DNA from: CBDESM01 sp965242485
GTDB taxonomy: Bacteria; Chloroflexota; Dehalococcoidia; Bin125
Length of the DNA stretch: 64,000 nt
Assembly: GCA_965242485.1 (NCBI GenBank)
Contig: CBDESM010000003.1
Coordinates: 1,302,001-1,366,000 of the forward strand
Reading direction: 5' to 3'
Each line of letters begins with the position of its first letter. Position 1 is the stretch's first letter. This document shows positions 7,993 through 15,700 of this stretch, one piece after another. The position numbers were made by a program, and so were the translations under genes. A model generated the notes under the pieces. That model was not told the origin of the DNA. It was given only the letters and a program-made list of their open reading frames with translations, and searched no databases.

Positions 7993-9201
7993 ATGGACTG
8001 GTCCGACAACTCCGACCAAGCCGCATTCCGCAGCCAGGTCCGCGACCTGATCGGCGCGCGCCTGCCCGCGCGCTACCGCGACCTCGCCGCCCGCGGCGCG
8101 ATGCCCGAACGCGCCTGGGAAAACGACCGCAAATCCGCCGACCAATCCGAGCGTCGCGCCGCCATCGACTGGCACGCCGCCCTCGCCGAGCGCCGCTGGG
8201 TCGCGCCACACTGGCCCGCCGAAGTCGGCGGCGGCGGACTCTCCGCCATGGAGCAATTCATCCTCAGCCAGGAAATGGCCGAAGCCGGCGCTCCCGCCGT
8301 CGGCGGCTCCGGCGTCGCCATGCTCGGCCCCACCCTGATCGTGCACGGCTCCGACGAGCAGAAACGCCAGTACCTGCCCCCGATCCTCGCCGGCGAAGTC
8401 ACCTGGGCGCAGGGCTACTCCGAACCCGGCTCCGGCTCCGACCTCGCCTCGCTCACCACCCGCGCCGTCCGCGACGGCGACGACTTCATCATCAACGGCC
8501 AGAAAATCTGGACCTCCGCCGCCCACACCGCCGACGCCCTCTTCGCCCTCGTCCGCACAGACCCCGACGCGCCCAAGCACCGCGGCATCTCCTTCATCAT
8601 GATCGACGACATCAAAACCCCCGGCATCACCGTCCGCCCCCTGATCAACATCAACGGCGACCGCTACTTCAACGAAGTCTTCTTCGAAGACGTCCGCGTC
8701 CCCGCCCGCAACCTCGTCGGCGAACTCAACCGCGGCTGGTACGTCGGCATGACCCTGCTCGACTTCGAGCGCTCCAACATCGCCGGCGCCGTCGCCGCAC
8801 GCCGCCAGCTGCGCCAGCTGATCGGCCACATCCGCGACGACGCCCAGGGCGCGGCCGGGCGCATCTCCGCCGGCCTCCGCAGCGAACTCGCCGAACGCTG
8901 GATCGAAACCGAAGCCCTCTACCAATTCTCCTTCCGCATCATCTCGATGCAGAACAACGGCCTCGTCCCCAACTACGAAGCCAGCACCGCCAAGCTCTAC
9001 GCCAGCGAACTCAACCAGCGCATCGCCCGCACCGCCCTCAAAGTCTTCGGCCTCCACGCCAACCACTGGGCCGCCGCGCCCCCCGCCAGCGCCTTCACCC
9101 GCAACTACATCGCCCAAGTCCCCGCCACCATCCGCGGCGGCACCAGCGAAGTCCAACGCAACGTCATAGCCACCAGAGGCCTGGGCCTCCCCCGAGCCTG
9201 A
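7993..9201 (+). CDS. Acyl-CoA dehydrogenase family protein
   Basis: FAD-dependent alpha,beta-dehydrogenation of an acyl-CoA thioester. The 402 residues are the normal length. Family signatures seen are WAQGYSEPGSGSDLASL (middle beta domain, FAD/substrate contact), a GQKIWTS motif, and the C-terminal GGTSEVQRNVIATRGLGLPR. Substrate class (fatty, branched, steroid side-chain or aromatic) is not determinable. A close paralogue lies at 34830-36023. An AAGGGAG ribosome site precedes the ATG. Its stop is 2 nt before the start of the unrelated helicase gene. Confidence 0.93.
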   Translation: MDWSDNSDQAAFRSQVRDLIGARLPARYRDLAARGAMPERAWENDRKSADQSERRAAIDWHAALAERRWVAPHWPAEVGGGGLSAMEQFILSQEMAEAGAPAVGGSGVAMLGPTLIVHGSDEQKRQYLPPILAGEVTWAQGYSEPGSGSDLASLTTRAVRDGDDFIINGQKIWTSAAHTADALFALVRTDPDAPKHRGISFIMIDDIKTPGITVRPLININGDRYFNEVFFEDVRVPARNLVGELNRGWYVGMTLLDFERSNIAGAVAARRQLRQLIGHIRDDAQGAAGRISAGLRSELAERWIETEALYQFSFRIISMQNNGLVPNYEASTAKLYASELNQRIARTALKVFGLHANHWAAAPPASAFTRNYIAQVPATIRGGTSEVQRNVIATRGLGLPRA

Positions 9202-9203
9202 CC

Positions 9204-12200
9204 ATGCAAGACCCGCAAGATTCCCGCCTGCCCGAGCCGCCGCCGAAGTTCACGCTGGTCGTCGGCGGCGACCCGCTCCTCGACGATCAGCAACCAAGCG
9301 GCCAGCCTCCGCCCGCTGCCGGGAGTGCTCCAGAACCAGAGCTGGACCCGGTCATCGAATCGGCGATCAAATCATGGTCGGAACAACTGATCGATACCGG
9401 TGGCAGAAACCGCTTGATCTACTACCGCCACCTCCGCTCGGCCACGCTTGACCTCGGCGAGGAATCCGAAGCCGACCCGGATGCCATCGACGACCTGTTC
9501 AGCCAGGGCCGCACGACGCTCAGCGCCCTGTTCCCGCACGCGCCGGAAGAAGACGATGAGGAGGACGATCCGCCGGATGAGGACGAGTTGCGCGCGCGCC
9601 AGCAGTTCGCCGACGCGCTGCGACGAGCCAAGGGAATCCGCCGCAAGGCCCGCGAGCACGACGAAGAACAAGGCATCCAGACGCTCTACCTCGCCCTCGG
9701 ATTCGCCACTTGGCACCACAGCGGCCCGGGCTCCGCGCCGAACGCGCCGATCCTGCTCTCCCCAGCCGAACTCGACCAGCGCGGCCGCCTCGACGCCGAC
9801 TTCGGCCTCATCATCTCGGAAGAATGGGAACTGAACCCCACACTGCTGCACATCCTCCGCACCGAGTTCGGCGCGCAGTTCGACGAGCGGGAGCTGGGTG
9901 AACTGGCTCAGCCCTTGGAGTTCGATGCGCTGACAGCGCAACTCGAGCGAATCTGCGCCGAAGTCCCCGGCTTCCGCATCCGCGACGGCATCGTGCTGAG
10001 CACCTTCTCCTACGCCAAACTGCCGATGGTCCGCGACCTCCAGCAAGCGAGCGCGGCTGTGGCGAACCACCCGCTGGTCGGCGCGCTCGCAGGCGACGAG
10101 GCGGCAATCAATAACCTCCGATCTCTGTACGCAACCGGTGACGACGACGGTCGGTTCCGTCGGCCCGTCCCGCCAGCCGAAGAATTCCTGATCCTCGACT
10201 CCGACGGCACTCAGAGCGAGGTGATCAATTCCGCCCGCGCCGGCAACCACCTCGTCGTCGTCGGCCCGCCCGGCACCGGCAAGAGCCAGACCATCGCCAA
10301 CCTCATCGCCTCCCTCGCCGCAGACGGCAAATCCGTCCTCTTCGTCGCCGAAAAACGTGCCGCCATCGACGCCGTCACCAAACGCCTCAACCAAGTCGGC
10401 CTTACCGACCTCGTCTTCGACCTCCACACCGGCACCCGCAGCCGCCGCCAAATCGCGCAGCAACTCGCCGACGCGCTGCAATCCGCGCGTACCGCGGCGA
10501 TGCCGGACATCGAATCGACTCATCGCACACTCGCCCGCACCCGAGCGGAGCTGGATCGCGTTTCCGCAGCGCTTCACCAACCCGTTGAACCATGGGAACT
10601 GTCCCCGTACGAAATGCAGTCGGCATTGCTCAACGGCAATGACGACGCGTTGGATACCCGTCTCGACGATCGCGATCTCCAGAATCTCAGGGGCAAGCGC
10701 TTCGAGACCGTCCGCGACGAATTGCGCGAGTTCGTCAACCTCCACCGCCGCGCATCAGCGGCCGGGCAAGCATGGCAACCAACCTATGAGGCCCGCAAGA
10801 TCACGAATGAAGAACAACTTGCCGACGCCCTTCGTCTCGTGCCGCGGGCGCTGGATGCGTTGCGTGAACTCCGGCAGCTGCACCAGCGCGTCAGCGTGTC
10901 GGATACATGGAACGAGATGCAGCGGATCCGCACCGTGCGCACTGACGACGAGGTCAACGACCTGTTGGGCGCCATAGCGAGCCTGCTTGATTCGCTGCGT
11001 GAACTGAGGCAACTATCCGCCCGGTTTGAAGCAGCGGAAGTGTGGAACCCGGTGGATGCGGCTGGACGAGCCACGACTGCCGAGGACATCGAATCGCTGC
11101 TGGCAGACGTACGCCTGTTACTGGACACACTCATCGAACTCCGCGATCTGGCCAATCGATTCAACGAAAGCGGCGTCTGGGATGGCGTCGACGCTGCCAG
11201 CGTGATCCGAACAAGCGAACAGGTCGACCAACTCCTGAGTGACGTGGCCGCAACCCTGCAGACGCTGCGCAGGCTCGGCAACCTGACGGATGAGTTCGAA
11301 GCTGCTGCGGTATGGGCCGCAATCGACCGCTCCGGAACCGTCACGACACGGGAAGAGGCTGAAGACCTGCTGTCGGCCATTGCCGCGTCGATCGCGCTGG
11401 TCGAGCAGATTCGCGACTCGTCGTCCGTTCTCGCGACGCGCATCGGCGTCGCCCCGCCAGGCACCATCGCGGAGGCCTCCAGCTTGGTCGCCGATGCCGA
11501 TCTCAAACGCGAAGCGCTGCACGCCGCCCAGCAAGCGGGTGCAGCGGTCACAGCCGCTGAAAATGCTGCCGGATCAAGACTGGCTGATCTGACTGCAGCC
11601 TTGGCCCCCGCCGAAGCGGGCTGGACCGGACGGCTTCGGAGCCAACTCTTCAATTCCCGCTACCGCAGTGCGCTCAGCTCGTCCGCGGCCATCCCCGGAG
11701 CGGCGGGCTTGAGCGCCGAAGCGCGTCTCCGGCACGTGCTCGGCCTGCTCCGAGCGTGGGATGATGCAACTTCGCGTATTGAGGCTCTCGGCGTCAGCGT
11801 GAACAGATTGGTCAACGATTTCGATTCGACCGAGTGCGATGAGACACTTGCGCGCCTGCGGGAGTCAATCGCCCCGGCGGTCACCGCGAATGCTATTCCG
11901 GCACCGGACAATTGTCCTTGGGACGAACTCGTCGCTCAGCTTCGCGCGCTCGACGCAGAGGCCGAAGCCCTGCGCTTGCGCCCGGAGATCGTCGAGCTCC
12001 GCACCGCGCGCGATGACCTGCTGTTGCGCCTGCTGGAAGCAGGCGCGATCTCGATCGACGCAGCCGACGATGACTGGCAGGGCACCGACGCGATGCTTGT
12101 GGAACTGGATCAGGCCGGTGACGCTCTCCGGCTGCTGCCGCGGATCATCGAACTTCGCGACCTGCGGGAGCGTCCGCTGCACGATCTGCAAGCCAATCGC

Positions 12201-14678
12201 GTACTGCCCAAACGGCGCGGCGAGGAAGATTGGGAAGCCGTCGAGATTCTTATGCAGAAGATGGATCAGTCCGCCGACGCGCTCCAGTTGTTGCCCCGGA
12301 TCGTCGAACTTCGCCGAATCCGCGATGACAACCTCGCGCATCTCGTCGCAGCCGACGCGATCGAAGTCGGCCGCGACGGACGCGATTGGAATGTGATCGA
12401 GGAAGCGGCGGCACGGCTCGAAGCAGCCAGCGACTTGCTGCGATTGCTGCCTCGAATCATCGAACTTGACGAGGCGCTCGAAGATTCGGTGAAGCGGCTC
12501 AAGGCATACGCGGCCTTGAGCCGGACCGATGATGACGACATCCAAGTGCTGGAATCCAAGCTCGCCGCGCTTCAGGCGCAAGCATCGGCCGCTCGGCAGA
12601 TTCCCCGGATGATCGAGCTGTACGAGGCGTTGGACGGCAACGGATTACGGCGCGTCCGCGACGAATCGCTGCGTCGAGAATGGGACGGTACTGCCGCCGT
12701 GCAGGCCTTCGAGCGTGTGCGGATGGCATCGCTCTACGACCACGTGCTGGCGACCAATGACTCCGTGGCCGCCTTCGACCGCAAGGCCCATGCGTCATGC
12801 CTGAACGAGTTCCACGCCGCCGACACGGCGCACGTCTCGCAAGGCTCGGCCCGCATCCTGCGCACTTGGGCTGTAGGCGTCAGGGCCGTGCGCGAAGCGT
12901 TCGATGGCCAGCAACAGCTCGTGATCCGCGAAGCGACGAAGAAAACACGGCATTTGGCGATGCGCGAGCTTTTTCGGCGGGCGCCGGACGTGCTTACGGC
13001 GCTTAAGCCTTGTTGGGCGATGTCGCCGCTGGTGGTGGCGCAGTTGCTGCCGGCTTCGCCGCCGCCGTTTGACGTCGTCATCTTCGACGAGGCTTCGCAG
13101 ATTCCGCCGGCGGACGCGATCTCCTCGCTGCTGCGCGGCAGGCAGGCCATCGTCGCGGGCGACCCCAAGCAGCTGCCGCCGACCGCCTTCTTCACCCAGT
13201 CGGGCGATGATGACGACGAACGCGAAGACGCGGACGAAGAACTGCTGACCGACGACGTCGAATCGATCCTCGACGCGATGTCCACGCTGCTCTCCTCACC
13301 GCGCGCCAACAAGTCGCTCGGCTGGCACTACCGCTCGAAGGACGAGCGCCTGATCGCCTTCGCCAACCACCACGTCTACGACGGGCGCATGACGACCTTC
13401 CCCGGCGCGCTCGGCGACGACTGCATCTCGCACGTCGAAGTCCCGTTCTCCCAGCGCGCCGTGCAGCAGCGCGGCTCCAACTCGGCCGAGGTCGAGCGCG
13501 TCGTCCAGCTGATCCTCGAACACGCCCGCGAGCGGCCGGGCGAATCGCTCGGCGTGATCGCCTTCGGCTCGCACCACGCGATCCGGATCGAGGAAACGCT
13601 GCTGCAAGCGCGGCGCGAGCGGCCCGATCTGGACGAATTCTTCAGCGAGGCCGCCGGCGAGCCGTTCTTCGTCAAGAACCTCGAGCGGGTGCAGGGCGAC
13701 GAGCGCGACGCGATCATCCTCTCCGTCGGCTACGGTCGCGGCGCCGACGGGCGCATGCGCTACGCCTTCGGCCCGATCAACCAAGAGGGCGGCTACCGCC
13801 GGCTCAACGTCGCCATCACCCGCGCCAAGCGCCGCATGACCGTCGTCAGCGCCTTCAGCCCGCAGGACCTCGACCCCGACCGCATCCGCACGCAGGGCCC
13901 GGGCCTGCTCCGCGCCTACATCGCCTACGCCGCCAGCCGCGGCGCCGACCTCGGCCGCGTCGATCTCGACAAGCCGCCGCTCAACGATTTCGAGCGGGAC
14001 ATCAAGCGCCGCCTCGAAGCCGAAGGCATCCGCGTCGAACCGCAGTACGGCGCATCCGGCTACCGCATCGACTTCGCCGCCTTCCATCCCGAGCAGCCCG
14101 GCCGCCCCGTGCTCGCCATCGAAGCCGACGGCGCCGCCTACCACTCCGCTCCCTCCGCGCGCGACCGCGACCGCCTGCGCCAAGAGCACCTCGAACGCCT
14201 CGGCTGGCGCTTCCACCGCATCTGGAGCACCGAATACTTCCGCCGCCCCGAACAGGAAATCGCCCGCGCCGTCGCCGCTTGGCAATCAGCCGTAGCCGCC
14301 ACCGACGCCCCCGAACCCGAACCGGCCCCCGAGCCCGTCGAGCCGGCAGCGCGGGCAGCGCCCGACCTACCGCCTCCGCAACCGCAGCGCGGCCCCAAGC
14401 CGAACGTCGGCCCCAAACGCCCGATCACCGAGTTCAGCACCCGCCAAATCCGCGAAATCATCGACTGGGTCGACTCCGACAACATCCTCCGCACCCAAGA
14501 AGAAACCATCCAAGAAGTCTCCCGCGCCCTGGGCTTCCAACGCCGCGGCTCCCGCATAGACGCCGCCATCAGCAACGCCCTCCTCCAACACCGCCGCTCC
14601 CCACCCAGCGAACCACCCCCGCAGACCGAAGACCAAGACCAACCCCCAGAGGCCTTCCGCTTCACCACCCGCTTCTGA
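9204..14678 (+). CDS. DUF4011 - superfamily 1 helicase - Vsr-like endonuclease - DUF3320 fusion protein (defence-type)
   Basis: 1824-residue nucleic-acid ATPase/nuclease. Domains in order: Pro-rich leader; DUF4011-type region (about 48-270, with LIDTGGRNRLIYYRHLR); helicase Walker A GPPGTGKS (354-361); a long alpha-helical insertion (about 420-1210) made of degenerate repeats; motif II DEAS (D1295, E1296); motif III GDPKQLPPTAFF (about 1319); RVQGDERDAIILSVG (about 1494); motif VI RLNVAITRAKRR (about 1533). Then comes a Vsr/DUF559-like restriction-fold nuclease (about 1594-1693, with RIDFAAF, VLAIEADGAAYHS and RLGWRFHRIWSTEYF) and a C-terminal DUF3320-like helical domain (about 1741-1790). 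Proteins with this architecture occur in prokaryotic defence islands, and I recall them among experimentally tested anti-phage genes. The next gene encodes a second nuclease-like protein. The start is uncertain; a later ATG or GTG before residue 48 would not remove any domain. Confidence 0.9.
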   Translation: MQDPQDSRLPEPPPKFTLVVGGDPLLDDQQPSGQPPPAAGSAPEPELDPVIESAIKSWSEQLIDTGGRNRLIYYRHLRSATLDLGEESEADPDAIDDLFSQGRTTLSALFPHAPEEDDEEDDPPDEDELRARQQFADALRRAKGIRRKAREHDEEQGIQTLYLALGFATWHHSGPGSAPNAPILLSPAELDQRGRLDADFGLIISEEWELNPTLLHILRTEFGAQFDERELGELAQPLEFDALTAQLERICAEVPGFRIRDGIVLSTFSYAKLPMVRDLQQASAAVANHPLVGALAGDEAAINNLRSLYATGDDDGRFRRPVPPAEEFLILDSDGTQSEVINSARAGNHLVVVGPPGTGKSQTIANLIASLAADGKSVLFVAEKRAAIDAVTKRLNQVGLTDLVFDLHTGTRSRRQIAQQLADALQSARTAAMPDIESTHRTLARTRAELDRVSAALHQPVEPWELSPYEMQSALLNGNDDALDTRLDDRDLQNLRGKRFETVRDELREFVNLHRRASAAGQAWQPTYEARKITNEEQLADALRLVPRALDALRELRQLHQRVSVSDTWNEMQRIRTVRTDDEVNDLLGAIASLLDSLRELRQLSARFEAAEVWNPVDAAGRATTAEDIESLLADVRLLLDTLIELRDLANRFNESGVWDGVDAASVIRTSEQVDQLLSDVAATLQTLRRLGNLTDEFEAAAVWAAIDRSGTVTTREEAEDLLSAIAASIALVEQIRDSSSVLATRIGVAPPGTIAEASSLVADADLKREALHAAQQAGAAVTAAENAAGSRLADLTAALAPAEAGWTGRLRSQLFNSRYRSALSSSAAIPGAAGLSAEARLRHVLGLLRAWDDATSRIEALGVSVNRLVNDFDSTECDETLARLRESIAPAVTANAIPAPDNCPWDELVAQLRALDAEAEALRLRPEIVELRTARDDLLLRLLEAGAISIDAADDDWQGTDAMLVELDQAGDALRLLPRIIELRDLRERPLHDLQANRVLPKRRGEEDWEAVEILMQKMDQSADALQLLPRIVELRRIRDDNLAHLVAADAIEVGRDGRDWNVIEEAAARLEAASDLLRLLPRIIELDEALEDSVKRLKAYAALSRTDDDDIQVLESKLAALQAQASAARQIPRMIELYEALDGNGLRRVRDESLRREWDGTAAVQAFERVRMASLYDHVLATNDSVAAFDRKAHASCLNEFHAADTAHVSQGSARILRTWAVGVRAVREAFDGQQQLVIREATKKTRHLAMRELFRRAPDVLTALKPCWAMSPLVVAQLLPASPPPFDVVIFDEASQIPPADAISSLLRGRQAIVAGDPKQLPPTAFFTQSGDDDDEREDADEELLTDDVESILDAMSTLLSSPRANKSLGWHYRSKDERLIAFANHHVYDGRMTTFPGALGDDCISHVEVPFSQRAVQQRGSNSAEVERVVQLILEHARERPGESLGVIAFGSHHAIRIEETLLQARRERPDLDEFFSEAAGEPFFVKNLERVQGDERDAIILSVGYGRGADGRMRYAFGPINQEGGYRRLNVAITRAKRRMTVVSAFSPQDLDPDRIRTQGPGLLRAYIAYAASRGADLGRVDLDKPPLNDFERDIKRRLEAEGIRVEPQYGASGYRIDFAAFHPEQPGRPVLAIEADGAAYHSAPSARDRDRLRQEHLERLGWRFHRIWSTEYFRRPEQEIARAVAAWQSAVAATDAPEPEPAPEPVEPAARAAPDLPPPQPQRGPKPNVGPKRPITEFSTRQIREIIDWVDSDNILRTQEETIQEVSRALGFQRRGSRIDAAISNALLQHRRSPPSEPPPQTEDQDQPPEAFRFTTRF

Positions 14679-14684
14679 TTAAGC

Positions 14685-14764
14685 GATTCTTTCCAAGAAT
14701 CACCAAGACCAAGCGATTAAATCGCTTAACAGAGCGGCGATCATGCGATAAAATCGCTTAACAG
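14685..14764. repeat. Cluster of short inverted and direct repeats (AAGCGATT family)
   Basis: Three hairpins in an AT-rich 145-nt gap. GATTCTT/AAGAATC pair at 14685-14701. AAGCGATT/AATCGCTT pair at 14711-14727 around a single base. GCGAT/ATCGC pair at 14745-14757. The 12-mer ATCGCTTAACAG occurs at 14721-14732 and 14753-14764 (period 32). They could be transcription terminators for the helicase gene or operator/binding sites for the next gene, whose -10 lies at 14800. Confidence 0.75.
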
Positions 14765-14799
14765 CCCCCTCCGAGCACCCGCGAGCCGAGCAGATGCCC

Positions 14800-14805
14800 T
14801 AGACT
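14800..14805 (+). promoter_or_regulatory. -10 element (TAGACT) for the PD-(D/E)XK-like gene
   Basis: TAGACT lies 17 nt before the ATG at 14823, with a GGAGG ribosome site between. The same TAGACT element recurs upstream of genes at 42181, 50841 and 63553 in this window. Confidence 0.5.
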
Positions 14806-14822
14806 GCCTCACGGAGGCCGCA

Positions 14823-15698
14823 ATGGACCCTGAAATCGTGAAGCCCAAGTACATCAGCATGAAGGGACACCCCGATTTCAACGAGCGCTGGCTCCACGAG
14901 CAGCTCATTGAAGACCCATCCCTCCTCGGACTTGGCGACCTTGACGTCCGCGACAGCGAGCGCAGCCAACCGAGCGGAGGGCGACTGGACTTGCTGCTGG
15001 TAGACCCGGATTCGTTGCGGCGCTACGAGGTTGAAGTGCAGCTCGGCGCGATCGACGAATCTCACCTCATCCGGACCATCGAATATTGGGACATTGAGAG
15101 AACGCGATACCCCCAGTACGAGCATGTCCCGGTAATCGTGGCCGAATCGGTCACCAGCCGATTCCTCAACGTCATCCGTATCCTGCACCGTTCTGTTCCA
15201 CTGGTTGCCATTCAACTGCAACTTGTTGAAGCCAACGGCGCGATTGTCCCGATCGCTTCAACCATTGTGGACCATCTCGCCTTGGGCACCGAAGAAGCTG
15301 ATGAAGGTGAAACAGTCGATCGCAGTTGGTGGGAACGGAAGTCGTCGCCCGAAGCGCTGGCCATTCTGGATGGCTTGATCGATAAAGTCAGGCGGATTGA
15401 GCCTGCCGCTTCACCAAAATACAATAAGCATTATGTCGGACTCTCCGTTGCTGGTAATGTTCGCAATTTTGCGAGTTTCCGACCGAGGAAGAGCGGATGG
15501 GTAAATGCCCATTTCAGCATCCGCGAGAGCGACGAGATGACCAGCTGGCTCGACAGTACCGGCCTGAAGACATTGGCCTTCGATCAGCAGTGGAACGAGT
15601 ATCGGGTTCGCGTGACCAAAACAGATGCAGAAGAACACGATGATGCGCTGATGCGTCTGCTGCGAACCGCGCACTCGGCATTCGGGCGGGGCGCGTAG
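14823..15698 (+). CDS. PD-(D/E)XK nuclease-like protein, candidate partner of the helicase
   Basis: 291 residues. The N-terminal half has the restriction-fold signature GGRLDLLLVD followed by YEVEVQLG and a downstream helix with IRTIEYWD, matching the D...ExQ/K pattern of many REase-like nucleases (NucS/DUF91-like). The C-terminal ~90 residues (YVGLSVAGNVRNFASF...) look like a small alpha/beta domain, perhaps DUF5655-like, that I cannot name with confidence. GC content is clearly lower than in the metabolic genes, as in the repeat-bearing middle of the helicase gene. Transcription starts separately (-10 at 14800), but position and composition suggest that it belongs with the helicase as a defence locus. 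It ends 2 nt before the CoA-transferase gene. Confidence 0.65.
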   Translation: MDPEIVKPKYISMKGHPDFNERWLHEQLIEDPSLLGLGDLDVRDSERSQPSGGRLDLLLVDPDSLRRYEVEVQLGAIDESHLIRTIEYWDIERTRYPQYEHVPVIVAESVTSRFLNVIRILHRSVPLVAIQLQLVEANGAIVPIASTIVDHLALGTEEADEGETVDRSWWERKSSPEALAILDGLIDKVRRIEPAASPKYNKHYVGLSVAGNVRNFASFRPRKSGWVNAHFSIRESDEMTSWLDSTGLKTLAFDQQWNEYRVRVTKTDAEEHDDALMRLLRTAHSAFGRGA

Positions 15699-15700
15699 TC

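Noticed and set aside
14679..14764. CRISPR-like array
   Set aside because: Only two direct-repeat copies of 12 nt, no spacers of constant size and no cas genes. Better described as a hairpin cluster.
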